Assembly (NCBI RefSeq): GCF_005239225.2
Contig: NC_133295.1
Coordinates: 3,782,001-3,846,000 of the forward strand
DNA: 64,000 bases
Direction: 5' to 3'
Origin: Populus alba
Lineage: Eukaryota > Streptophyta > Magnoliopsida > Malpighiales > Salicaceae
The notes beneath the pieces are model-generated. The model ran no database searches, was not told where the DNA came from, and was given only the letters and a program-made list of their open reading frames with translations. A program made the translations under genes and the position numbers. Each line of letters opens with the position of its first letter. The first letter of the stretch is position 1. Positions 23,605 to 34,840 of the stretch are shown here, piece by piece.

Positions 23605-23830
23605 ATTATGATGTGTTTTTATGTTTCAAAAGCGTTTTTTTTTTTAAAAAAAAAAATTTTTTATTTTTTTTTACTTCAAATTAATATTTTTTTTTGGTAT
23701 TTTTAGATCATTTTGATGTGCTGATTTTAAAAATAATTTTTTAAAAATAATAAAATTTATTTTTTTAATACATTTCTAAGTAAAAATATTTTAAAAAATA
23801 AACCACAACCATACTCCCAAATAAACCTTA
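23605..23830 (+). repeat. Dispersed AT-rich MITE-like family, copy (forward, nearly complete)
   Basis: Left arm TGTGTTTTTATGTTTCAAAAG, middle GGTATTTTTAGATCATTTTG and ATGTGCTGATTTTAAAAATA, right end ACCACAACCATACTCCCAAA. It shows the full family layout. Confidence 0.65.
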
Positions 23831-24474
23831 ATACTAAACAAATATTAACCTCCAATATTGTTTTTCAAAAACTAAAAACTTGACACAACATAAGCAATTC
23901 TTTGTTTTTTACTCCCTAAAAGAGAAGTGTGTTTTAGACCTCAAGATTAACAACTAAAGTAACATGTCTCCTTTTATACAATTCTAATATTAATTAAAGA
24001 AAAAAAAATTAAAAGAGAAAGAGAAAATATTGTTCACTTAGACACAATTTATTGGGAAAGAAAATAGTGTTTTTTCCTTCTTGGCCTTAAAAAAAACTTT
24101 TTACCATGTTTTTAAGGGTAAAATAATCTTTGTGTCAGGATAATTTTGGTGCTTCAGAATTAATTGGGAACAAGAAGAGTATTTTGTGTTTGGATTGTAT
24201 AGAGAATTTACATAACTACCTTTAAAAGAAATTTTTTTTTAACCTTCTACTTAGATTAGTTTTGTATTTTAAATTGAAAATGCACAGTAAAATAACATTT
24301 TTTTTCCTTAAAATAAAAAAACTAGTGGACAAATGGAGGGCCTTTTCGTTATTCCTTAGAATATTTATGTTATTTTATTGCTAGTTTTTCTTAATTAATT
24401 AGTTGGGATGGAATCATTTAAATATTTTAATAATTAATAAAGAATACAACACATGTTAGCCGCTCTTCAAATTT

Positions 24475-24725
24475 AAGAGAGCGTTTGTTTACGCGGCTAC
24501 GGCTGCGTTTTATTTAAAACGCAGTGCGCAGCCGTTTGGTAATTAAAAAAATCGGTTTACTGTGCATGGGGTCCACATGATTTTTGCGTTTAAAACGCTG
24601 AAAAGAAAAAGTTACGAAAACCTGCTTTGCATGCACTATAGCAGATAAAAAATAACAAACGGTGCAATTCATTGCACTGTTCACGTGAACAGTGCAATTC
24701 ACTTGCACTGTCCGCAGTTTATTTT
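24475..24725. repeat. Palindrome-rich non-autonomous element (GCGTTT/AAACGC family)
   Basis: Starts near GAGAGCGTTTGTTTACGCGG and contains CTGCGTTTTATTTAAAACGCAG (a near-perfect hairpin at about 24504-24525), GCGTTTAAAACGC, GGGGTCCACATGA and a perfect 28-base palindrome at 24671-24698. A diverged relative starts near 46736 (GGCTACGTTTGTTTTGCAAT). The layout suggests a MITE; target duplications were not established. Confidence 0.5.
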
Positions 24726-25484
24726 TTTTTTTTTTTAAGTGTGTTAATTGTATTAATTTTTTTTTAAAAAAAAAACTAATTTAAAGAATTAAATTCATTC
24801 GCGATGTGAACAATATTTTTTTCTCGAAAAACTAGTATATAGAGTAGATTAAATTCACTCGCACAGTAATATCAATTTTATATTTGATAATATTTTATCT
24901 AATTTTATTACACGCTCAAAAAATTATAAAAACTGTAGTTCTTATTGGATGAATTTTGTACGTAATGGAATTATAAATAGTTTAATGGAATAATAAAAAA
25001 TATTTTATATAAAGTATTATTTTTTTCATGATGTAATAGGAGTAATTAATTTTACAATATTTAAATTTAAAACCATCAATATTAATATATTTTTAAAAAA
25101 ATTATTTTATAACCTCAATTTCAAAAACATTATTAACCAAACACATTAAACTACTTTTTCTTCAACCTCAATTTTGAATCACAGTTTTAACCAAACACCT
25201 ATTTTTTTCAAACCAACGTCAACTAAAAGTATTTTTTTAAAAAATAATTTTTTTTTTAAATTATAACCACAACAGCTATCGCAATATCAAATACACTCTA
25301 AATGAACTGCAGCGCGTGCAATGATAGGAGTTTCGGTCAGTCACCGAATTCCTGTAAAGAGAACACATATCAGCACTTTGAAGAAACAGGAGTAAATAAT
25401 ACCTTGTTAGCAGGAGGCAAAAAAGAAAAGAGCAGAATCACTAGAAAACCGACTTGCTTGATAATGCTGGACTGCTTCCACAGC

Positions 25485-25655
25485 CCAAAAAGTTTTAAAT
25501 TTATTTTTGTTAAATTTTTTAAAATATTTTTATATTTTTTTGATGATTTTATATCAAAAATAATTTTTTTAAAAATAAAAATATTATTTTAATATATTTT
25601 AAAAAATATATTTTTTTTAAATCATAACAACGCTACTAAAATCTCAAATAGCTCT
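25485..25655 (+). repeat. Dispersed AT-rich MITE-like family, copy (forward)
   Basis: Core TTGATGATTTTATATCAAAA, AATATTATTTTAATATATTT and end ACAACGCTACTAAAATCTCAAA. Confidence 0.55.
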
Positions 25656-25904
25656 ACCTAATGGAGCCCCAAATCACTCCTTTAACTCTGAAATTGAATT
25701 GGTATTAACAGCCTGCAATCTGAAGAATGAAATAAGAAATTCCTTTTTCACATTCTTTCCATTTTCAAGATCCATCTAAACAAAAGTTTCAACAAACACA
25801 AGTGTGCAGTAAGAATTAGGAAATTAATATGAACTGATGTTCACTCGGACAAAAGCTCCATTATAAAACTTTCTTGATTTCTTCCGTGGCTACATCTCCT
25901 TTAC

Positions 25905-26205
25905 AGCCCAACTCGGGTTCGATCCGGAACAAAACTCGAGTCACTAATTTAAACCCGGGTTACCGATAGGTTAGTCTGAGTTGACAAAAAAATAAAAATA
26001 ATTATTATTATAATTTTAAAACTTAATACTGAGCAACCTGAGGCAAGGCCTGGATCACAAGCGGGGTTGCCGTTAACCTGGATCAATGTAAAGACAAAAA
26101 TAATTATCATCATAGTTTTAAAAATCCAACTTAGGGATTGACCCCGGATAAGGACCAAGTCACGTGTTAGAAGAGTCAACCCGGGTTGACCCAAGTCTAC
26201 ATAAA
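25905..26205. repeat. CCGGGTT-rich repeat, relative of the MITE at 51.0 kb
   Basis: Alternates AACCCGGGTT/GTTGACC-type motifs with AATAATTATTATTATAATTTTA blocks: ACTCGGGTTCGATCCGG at about 25911, AACCCGGGTTACCG at 25952, AAGCGGGGTTGCC at 26058, AGTCAACCCGGGTTGACC at 26175. ATAGTTTTAAAAATCCAACTT at about 26113 resembles the terminus of the 51-kb element. Boundaries unclear; it may be two nested pieces. Confidence 0.45.
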
Positions 26206-26639
26206 ATAAAAGTGGTCATTTTATATATTTTAAAAAAATATATGTAAGTTTGACAATAATACATATTAAGGATAAAATAAATTTTTTATATATTTTTTAT
26301 TTTGTTTTATTTACCCTACCCAAATAAGATATAGAGACAATCATTTTATCTTGTATATTACTATCAGACACAATTTTTTTTCTTATTTTTTTTCTATCTT
26401 ATCTTCTTTGTTTTTATTGTTTTTATCTATGTTACTCTAAGATGGTAACCAAATGCTAACTATAAGCTTTCTCTTCAAACAATAAAAAGCAATAATAGCC
26501 CCACTCCTTTCCATATCTATAACTTTACTAACATTCTCTCCCTGAAAACTTCCACCACTAAACATTTTTATTGATGTTTTGTGATGATCCAGTAAAAGAA
26601 CCCAGAAGTACACAAACCCAGATTTCCTAAATATTATAC

Positions 26640-27912
26640 ATACAATAGAAACTATAAAACAAAATTATTCAGGAGTTCTTAAGGTTCTGTTTGATAAATT
26701 TAAAGTTATTTAAGGATTTATTACTTAAAAATCTTATCTTTTTCGCTTTCAATAATTCTTTAAAAAATAGGTTATCGCAAATTCCAAGTCGTCTAATTTT
26801 CCGGCCTCCAACGATAATTCATATGAATCACTCATGAGAAATCTCTTAAATTTTTATTTGAAAGAGAGGAATTGGTATGCCTAGAGTGCTAGTTTTAATT
26901 TTGTGTTTTTATAATTTGATATTAATGTACAGGACAAAATGAATGTCTCTATATTCTGTTTGGTTAGGGTAGACAAAACAACATAAGAAATAAAATGCAT
27001 GACTTACTATTTATTGAAAAATCTAAAAAACCCTATAAATTGAAAAAATATCAATTTGTCCCCTTAATAATATCCATATATTAATTCATGATAATTTTAG
27101 AAATTAACTCAATCAAGTTCTTACTTGATTTTTATAGGTCCATGAATATAATTCATGTATTAATTATATTCTAGTCCTTAATTTCAAAACTATATTTTAA
27201 TCAAGATATACTTAATTAAACCATCCAAGTTTAATTTATGACTAATGATTCTTAATATGTGACTTATTAGATTCTTAATATGTTGACCCAAATATAAATT
27301 ATAATTAAATTAAATAAATTAAAAAATTTAATTTATTATTAATTAAACAATTGATTAATTTATATTTGAAGATCAAGTGCACCGTCTAGCAATGTATCAT
27401 AATTTTCCAAATATTAGAAAAATCATTAGTGATTTAACTAACCTTTTAGATTTCTCAGTGTAATTAATATTCTTTCATCAATAATGTTTTGATTTAACAT
27501 TAAAGTATAGAGAATGTTTACTATAATAAATCATATTTGTTCTCTACATAATATTCATTAATAATGTGAATAAAATTTAAAATCATTTTCGAATCTCATT
27601 CCACCTTTACCAATGATTTTTCACTCAATACTATTTGAGAATAAATTGAACATTTTTTTTAATTCACATAGGGTGATGAATCATCTTTTAATCAATCAAA
27701 TACCTTCATATAGTTCATATTATACTCAATGCCTGCCTTTTCATTACCGCAATTAAGATAACATATAATAGAATCAAAGCATAACATTCTTTATATAGTA
27801 TATGGATATTAAAGATAAATTAAGTTTTTATTAATAATAAATATGTTTTTATATAAATATAATAATATCATGTATAACCAATTGATTAACTATACAAAAT
27901 ATTAAACTAACA
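26640..27912 (-). mobile_element. Solo-LTR-like copy A (inverted relative of copy B at 40.2-41.9 kb)
   Basis: Read in reverse it begins TGTTAGTTTAATATTTTG at 27912 and parallels copy B over more than 1.2 kb. Shared phrases include AGTTAATCAATTGGTTATAC, AATATTAAAGATAAAT, GGGACAAATTGATATTTT and TATGCCTAGAGTnnnAGC. No protein coding. The distal end near 26640 is blurred by divergence. Interpretation as a decayed solo LTR rests on copy B, whose ends are clearer. Confidence 0.55.
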
Positions 27913-28604
27913 AAACAAACGACCAATCAACATCCAAACTTGTTCCATCAAACAAAAATTGTAGCATAAACTCAGTCTGCGTAGACCAAACAAATAAATT
28001 AATCAACGCAGAACATCCCAACATTACATTTGATTAGTAGACTCTGTACATAAAAATTAATCCGTGAAGCACATTGAAAATAGAAGAAGAGAGAAACACT
28101 AAAATTATCAAGAAAGAGAGGTTCTTAAGATCTGGGAACCTTGGAAGAGAGTTGTTGGACAAAACCAGAAGGCCCCACGAAATCAAGAAGGGAAACATGA
28201 CTGAATTGATGGAGAGAACGTGAATAAGTTGCGAATATCTTTATATAACTATAATAATTATAAGATTATATATATTTTCGTATTGTATTAATAATGTTTT
28301 AAATCACAATTTAATAAAGTAACTTGTTATTCAATAATTTATTAATTATTATTTTTTAAGAAAATAACAACATCATTCTCATGAATGAAAGTACGATATC
28401 GTTTTCAAATTAAGATATCAAATTCTTTCACATGGAACAAATATATAATCATTTTTATATGAAAAGTATCTTGTAAAAAAGAGACAAGAATTTGATACAA
28501 CATATCCATTTTTTGAAAAAAAAATAAATCTAAAACAGATATTATTAAGGTATAAAGTGATAGTGATATATGTTTTCCTTACAAGTCATATTGTCTGTTG
28601 GAAA

Positions 28605-28790
28605 TGTGATTGTGGTTACTTTTTAAAGTACTTTTCGTACTGAAATACATCAAAATAATTTTTTTATTATTTTTAAAAAAATTATTTTTGAGATCAACGC
28701 ATCAAAATAATATAAAACACATAAAAAAATAATTTTTAACAAAAAAATAAAATTTAAATTTTTGAGAAAAAACCGCGTTCCCAAATGATG
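28605..28790 (-). repeat. Dispersed AT-rich MITE-like family, copy (reverse)
   Basis: Left end GTGATTGTGGTTACTTTTTA, core ATTTTTGAGATCAACGCATC, right end AAAACCGCGTTCCCAAATG. It matches the family in reverse orientation. Confidence 0.6.
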
Positions 28791-29604
28791 AATTCAAAGA
28801 TAAAAATAGAAATATAAAAAAGAATTGACATACTATAAGTTAAATTTTAATATACACGTGTTGTTTAACATTGTGTTTTGAATTTTTTTAATTTTGAATT
28901 AATTAGTTTTTGTGTTTTTTTTTAAATAATTTTTTGTGTTAATATCAAATTAAATTTTTTTTTTTTAAAAGAACTTAATTACACTGATAATTATAATTAT
29001 AATAATTATGAATTGGTCTTTAAATTTCTTGAAAACCTTAAAAGATGCAGTGTAGGGAAATACCGGGGTTATAGGAGAGGAAGGGTGAGAAAGAGCCAAG
29101 TGAAGAATTAATTTCTTGAAAATCTTCAAAACTGAATAATTTCACCACTAATTGTTTTTAATTTGATTTTGTTCCACTTTAATTTCTGTTCATATTCATC
29201 GAATCGAGTTGCTATTAAATAGTCATTTGGTATGGATTTTCTTGGAAATAAATTTGATACAATTCCTAAAAAAATAAAAAATCAAAGGCTCTTTTCTCTA
29301 TTTTTACATAAAAATAAAATAAAATAACATTAAATATTTTCAATCCAAATGTATATAAATATATCTAATTCAAAGAAAATTCTTAAAAAAATTGCTTGGT
29401 TTATTTAAATTTAAATTAAATATTTTCAATCATAATGTATATAAATATTTAATTCCAAGCAAATTCTTAAAAAAAATCTCCAATTTATTTTATTTAAAAG
29501 CTGGATTTTTTTTTAAACTTAATTAAATTAAATATTTTAATTTAATTCAGTCAAATCAAAATAAAACGAGATAATTTTTTATATAATTTTTATTAATAAT
29601 ATTT

Positions 29605-29758
29605 GAAGTTGTGGTAGTTGTTATTTTTTTAAAAAAATATTTAAATAATATTTAAATTTTTTTTTATATCAACATATCAAAAAAATTCTATAAATATATA
29701 AAAAAAAATTAAATTTTAAAAAATACCTTTTGACGAATAAAAACAAACACACTTTATA
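29605..29758 (-). repeat. Dispersed AT-rich MITE-like family, copy (reverse)
   Basis: Left end GTGGTAGTTGTTATTTTTTT, middle TATATCAACATATCAAAAAA, right end GACGAATAAAAACAAACACAC. Confidence 0.5.
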
Positions 29759-29971
29759 TACCAAACCGAAAACCCATTTATCTTTGACATTTAATTGCAG
29801 CAATATATAATATAAGGATTCGATTGAACAATTAACAAAACATCCTTCACTTTATTGAGCAAAACCAAAATGTAAGGTCTCGATTAGAAAATTCCCATCC
29901 AACAAAATCTAAGTATCTAACAAGATTGGACTTAAAAGAAAGAACTCTCACGTTATTGCTGGGAGAAGAAA

Positions 29972-32900
29972 ATGGCAACAGCAAGCACAATCTTCAGCTT
30001 CAAAATCGCACCAAATCCAAGTCCAGTTTCATCCTTTAAAGAGAAAACCATGACAATGAATCCATCTCTTTCATGGGATAGTGCTAAAACTAAGGTTAGA
30101 AGAAGCCGTTTCCCTTACTTCACCTTAAACTATATTGAAAGACAAAGACTTGAGAACAGTCGCAGCTGTTGCTCAGTCTTGGCTTGTCTCCCTTCTTCAG
30201 CTTCTTCTCCTTCCTCTTTTGGTTTCAACTTCAGAAAAACCAAGCTTTATGTTAGTGGTTAGTTTTCTTTCTCATGTTTTATTTCCCTTTTAATGCTAAA
30301 TAGTAGTTTCTTTCTTGTTTGTTCCTTTCACATATAATGATTGCAAATACTATCCTTGCTGAGATAGCATATATGGGTTGCTCTTATCTTGGTGAATTGG
30401 AGCTTTATTTTCTTAATGCCTACCATGTGAATTGTACCATGGAGAATGTTTGATTGTCCTTCACATTTTTCTTAAAATCTTTTCATTTCTTTTTTTTTTT
30501 TCAAACTTATTTCACTTTGGTTTGGTTCTGTTGAGGAACCTAATATCATGCATCCATGACGAACCTTGTCTTGTATGTGCTTGAACGCTTGATGAAATAA
30601 CCTATGAAAATTGACTAGGCCCTAAGTTTGTTTTGGTACTCAATGATCACATGCGTCCCGGTTCAAAATGATCAAAAGTATTGGAAATGAAAACCAAGAT
30701 TGAAGACAATTTCAAAAGTCCTCATATAGTTATATTCTTGTTTTGTTCATTATCTGCAATTTGAGAGATCATTTTGGGATCGTCAATGGGTCTGAAACGG
30801 CTTCATTTTGATGAGAAAGGAGGATATACCCTTTGGGGTTTTGCTTGGGAGTTATAACTTGTTAGAAATATTTCAAGGAGAAAAGAAAAAATGGGAACAT
30901 GGGAAACATGGTGAAAAACAAATCTCATTCATATTACTTTACTCTCCTAAAAGAGGAAGTCCCTATAGACTTGGACTTAGACATACAATACTTTGAGCAC
31001 TTATTTATACTAGTCTAGGATAATTCAAGAGACTTAAAAGATAAACTTTAATAGTTACATGCATATACCTAAGAGATACCTAGAAGAATTAAACACACTT
31101 TGAATTAAAACTATCTTGTGAGTATTTATTGGTTGTAGTGTTTAAAAAGAAATTGTTCATCTTTCAGCAACATCACAAGGAAATCATAAAAAGAAATTCT
31201 TTCACTTTTAGCATCGTTATAAGAAACATGTCTTACTGAATAGTATTGCATGCAGCTCACCTAAGAATCCAGACCTTTTGTTTTCAACTCCATTGCCTAC
31301 CTCAATGCTGTAATTTTGTGCATTTAATACAGGGTTATCCTTTCGTACTACTGAAGAGAGTTTGCGAAATGCTTTCCAGAATTTTGGCCAACTTGTAGAT
31401 GGTGAGACCAGTCAACATTATGTTGCTTTTAGTTCGTAGAGCTGGTTAGGCATCTCTAGTGTTTCCAGTATGTTCATCATATATTATAGGCTTCTAAAAG
31501 TATTCTCGTTCTCTCTGTCTTAACAGTCAATTTGGTAATGGATAAAGTAGCTAAAAGACCGAGAGGCTTTGCCTTCCTTCGTTACGAGACTGAGGATGAA
31601 GCTCAAAAAGCTATTGAGGGAATGCATGGCAAGGTATGTTCTATGTGTCATTTTCTTAGGAAATTGTGTCATCCAATCTGAATCATTATTTTATTCTTTC
31701 TGCGTAGCAGATAATCATTTGTGTCAAATACTAAGCGACATTACTTCCTTGAGTATAATGGTTTCAAATTGAGATTTATGGTGTCCTGATCCACAAAGAA
31801 GTTGTGGAAATAGTTTACTATGGTGACTGTAACCAGAACACGTACAAAGAATTGAATAAGCTAGAGAAGAGTTGGTGAGTGTTGATAAAGACAAAACATA
31901 CGCATGCACACATGAGTGTAACCATGACATTCGTTGTTGATACATTGCCAAAAGTGATTGGAGTAGACACAGATTCCAATTAGCTACCATTTTCCCAAAC
32001 TACTTGTAACTTGATGAATGCTTTGCGCTAGACATGCATGTTTTCACATACAACTCTCCTGTTTGTGGAAATGCCTTTCCTTGGTAAATTTCATGATCTT
32101 GATACTGTTTTTGTTTGCTAAGACTGCTGTCTTTGTGCAAGTTATTCTTATGCCATCCTTGGCTAGTTAGCTAGTGCTTGTTATTATTAGTTTAGAAATA
32201 TTTATGATAAATTCACATTTAACAGGCAAAGTGTTTTGCCATTTGGTTTTTCATTTCAATAGGAAGATAGCTTTAGAAAACCAAAAATGCTGAAGACGGT
32301 GTTGCCAGTTAAACTAGTGGTGCTTGCAGAATATTAACATAAAAGTATCCATGCCTTTTCACAATGATTTGAAAATGAACGACATGATCTCTAATATATT
32401 GGCTGAGTTAATTATGTGAGTTTACATAAAGATTTCAAGCTTTTTCGAAACCTCGATGATGCAGTTGGTCTAAATGATTCCCTTCACAATCATGACATAA
32501 GAACAAGAAAAAAAACATTGATGAAGTGGGTGATTTTTGGGATTTTGTCAGGTTTTTTCCCCTCCCATCATGACTCAATGAAGTAAATGCATGGCATGTG
32601 AAAAATTTGATGATTTTGTTAATTATTTTCAACAGAGACTAGATGAGAGGGTAACATTGATGATATTTAGTGATATTGATTCCCAGAATTGATAAAGGGT
32701 AGCATTTTGAATGAGCTTAATAGGTGAGCGGTATTTTTGTAGTTAACCCCAGAATCTATATTGATGAGCCAGAAAGTTGTAGGGTCTCAACTTGTTGTCT
32801 GGACCTAATTTACCCCTCCATAGGCCTACATTCCAAAATGTTAGGATTTCCTTTTAATTTTTATCATATTTTTCATTTGTTCTTCTTTAACAAATGTGAG

Positions 32901-33026
32901 ATGGCTTGAAACACTGCAAGATTTTGAATCACTTCCCTTCAGTTTCTAGATGGCAGAGTAATATTTGTGGAAGTTGCAAAACCCAGATCAGAGCTTCGCC
33001 AAAGCCACAACTATGGCCAAAGATAG
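29972..33026 (+). CDS. ORRM6: Chloroplast RRM protein, ORRM6-like organelle RNA-editing factor
   Basis: Exons 29972-30257, 31333-31401, 31527-31633 and 32943-33026 give 181 residues with agreeing phases. The first ~60 residues are Ser/Lys/Arg-rich and poor in acids, like a plastid transit peptide (MATASTIFSFKIAPNPSPVS). A single RRM follows: RNP2 LYVSGL at 92-97, SFRTTEESLRNAFQNFGQLV, RNP1 RGFAFLRY at 131-138, then EAQKAIEGMHGKFLDGRVIF and VEVAKPRSEL. This architecture (transit peptide, one RRM, short tail, about 181 residues) matches Arabidopsis ORRM6 (At1g73530, as I recall it), which supports chloroplast C-to-U editing. Assignment among organelle single-RRM proteins is by memory of sequence, so ORRM6 is probable, not proven. 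Intron 3 is 1309 bases. The last 8 residues after SEL are short compared with what I recall for Arabidopsis. Confidence 0.88.
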
Positions 33027-33070
33027 TTGCGAGAGCTAGTCACGACATGCTATTATGGGAGTTATCATCA

Positions 33071-33174
33071 AACACAATTGAGATAGAGCTGTAGCAGCTC
33101 ATCAAAATTTTTATTTGTGGATAACACAATTGAGATAGAGCTGTAGCAACTCATCAAAAAAATTATTTGTGGAT
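33071..33174 (+). repeat. 52-bp tandem duplication in the RRM gene 3' UTR
   Basis: Units 33071-33122 and 33123-33174 both read AACACAATTGAGATAGAGCT and end TTATTTGTGGAT; they differ at only a few bases. They begin 45 bases after the stop codon. Confidence 0.85.
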
Positions 33175-33670
33175 AACAGGAAGAAAGAAACATCTGTTAT
33201 CTTGAAATGTTCATTGGATTTATAAAATTGTGAATCTACCTTTGTTAGGATCTCAAAAAAAATTGTCGTTCGCAATTGAATTCAATTCTTATTATTGTTG
33301 TTGTTATTTATCATCCAAGCTTCTGCAGACTATTTATTGAATAGCTCAAACCTGACACTTCAGAGGCAAGAAGAGAAAATATAGAACTTGAGCTCTCTTC
33401 AACCCAAATACGTTCAAACCAAGGTTGCCAGCCAGCCGTTTTACTTGATGCATGGACTACTTGGTTAGTAAATCTAGAAGAACATTGAAATTTGAAAGCG
33501 TTAAAGGTGCCACTGGTGTTCAGGATATCTTCTGCAACCTAACCCAACTCAATTGGCAAAATACTTGGGTTTCTGAGGGCATAAACCAGCATCGAATACC
33601 CTGTTTCCAACACCACATCCAGAACCCATGTCCATTGACACCATATAACGCAGCTGAAGCTCCCCCCACT

Positions 33671-33793
33671 TCAACTGGTACCGCCATTTTTGTAGTTTTT
33701 GAAGCAGTCAGCATAAGCCTTTTTATCATTTTCAAGGCTGAGTTTTATGTGTGGTCTAGCAGGGGGTGCAACGCAATGTGGTGCTTGGAGATA
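33671..33793 (-). other. Unrecognised 40-residue frame with an acceptor-like upstream tract
   Basis: On the minus strand a pyrimidine tract at about 33790-33810 precedes a frame reading HCVAPPARPHIKLSLENDKK, then AYADCFKNYKNGGTS and TGA at 33673-33671. Composition is protein-like and could be a terminal exon or relic. No partner exon was found and I do not recognise it. Confidence 0.2.
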
Positions 33794-34840
33794 AAAAAAA
33801 TAAAGAAGAAGAAAGGCACTGCACCCTGGCCCCATCTTTGTGGAATAACAAGTAATATGAACTTTGTTTCACTTAAAGGACTGCTTGAAATGAAAATGAT
33901 TTGATCTCTCTTCCTTTAGGATGTATGCTGTGAAAATGAGCACTGTTAATGAAGCAGCTACAGATGCAATCATAGGAGCAGAAGTACCCGCATGAGTTAC
34001 AATAAAAAAAAAAAAAAAAACTAAACTTTCACATAGACCAGAGATTGAAACTTCTCAACTTCAATATGGCAGTATCTTCCTTTTGGCAGTACTGGAAAAT
34101 GGTAGCACCTTCCTCTTGGCAGTACCTTTCTCTCCACTGATGAATGTACAAGGGACTGAACCATGCTCGTCTTGCAAGTCACGTTCACTTCAATCAGCCA
34201 TCCAATTAATTTGTCAATGGAAACAGGCATTTACATAAAATCTCAAAAAATGTTTCCTCTCAATTATTCGAGTCAGGTTGAGTAAAAAACTTGCTTTATC
34301 AATAGATTTGGACTGATGAATCGACTTTGGATTACATAGATTGCAAGCAAGGGCAGTTACACACCGGCACATACAAGATTACAATGAAGTGCAGAATTAA
34401 ATTAAAGTCTGAAACAACTGCAACAGTGAATGACGAGCCACTAGCACTATCAATAGCAATGGACATAAATGCACCTCTTCTTTTATCGTCTGGTGTGACA
34501 ATTCAAGTTCTGAAATATGGATAAGAATGATGAAACCTGTGTGATTTATTAGCTCCTCGAAGAGCTTCCAGAAGCACCCCCGATTGCTCCACTTCTGAAA
34601 CAATTGCGACATGAAACTGTAGAAATGTGCTGCAATCAATGAGCATCAGTTGCATCCAGAAGCATCTCTTATATATGCCAGCACATACGGTGACTTGAAG
34701 GGAGCTCCGTGGATAAACTGAAAGAGAAGTAAATGGAATCCCAGGTGTGTTTGCTAAAATCTGTCAGTGATCATCTTAATTACGCCATAGCACCCTCATC
34801 CAATCTAAGTCAGCTCTTTAACCTGTTAATTAAGGGAATG

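Larger units (their letters stand above)
22234..29971. other. 7.7-kb intergenic region with repeats and mobile-element relics
   Basis: No protein gene supported. 22234-22560 is likely 3' UTR/downstream DNA of the NAC gene, ending in an (ATT)n run at about 22535-22552. Several AT-rich MITE-like copies, a palindrome-bearing element (24475-24725), a CCGGGTT-rich repeat (25905-26205) and a solo-LTR-like copy (26640-27912) are listed separately. 28020-28250 has mixed composition and no coding frame; 29040-29110 and 29760-29970 belong to the promoter side of the RRM gene. Confidence 0.55.
33027..34840. other. Region between the convergent RRM and REVEILLE genes
   Basis: The two genes converge here, so both 3' UTRs lie in it. 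33071-33174 is a 52-base tandem duplication. 33671-33793 holds a 40-residue minus-strand frame (listed). A poly-A run sits at 34003-34020. 34070-34130 repeats TGGCAGTAnCTTnC motifs. Nothing else is coding by my reading. Confidence 0.5.

Noticed and set aside
25911..25925. GGTTCGATCC resembling a tRNA B box
   Set aside because: No acceptor stem, D-arm or anticodon arm can be folded around it; it fits the CCGGGTT-rich repeat.
33452..33904. 150-codon plus-strand frame downstream of the RRM gene
   Set aside because: No recognisable domain, weak start context and biased composition; left as unannotated.
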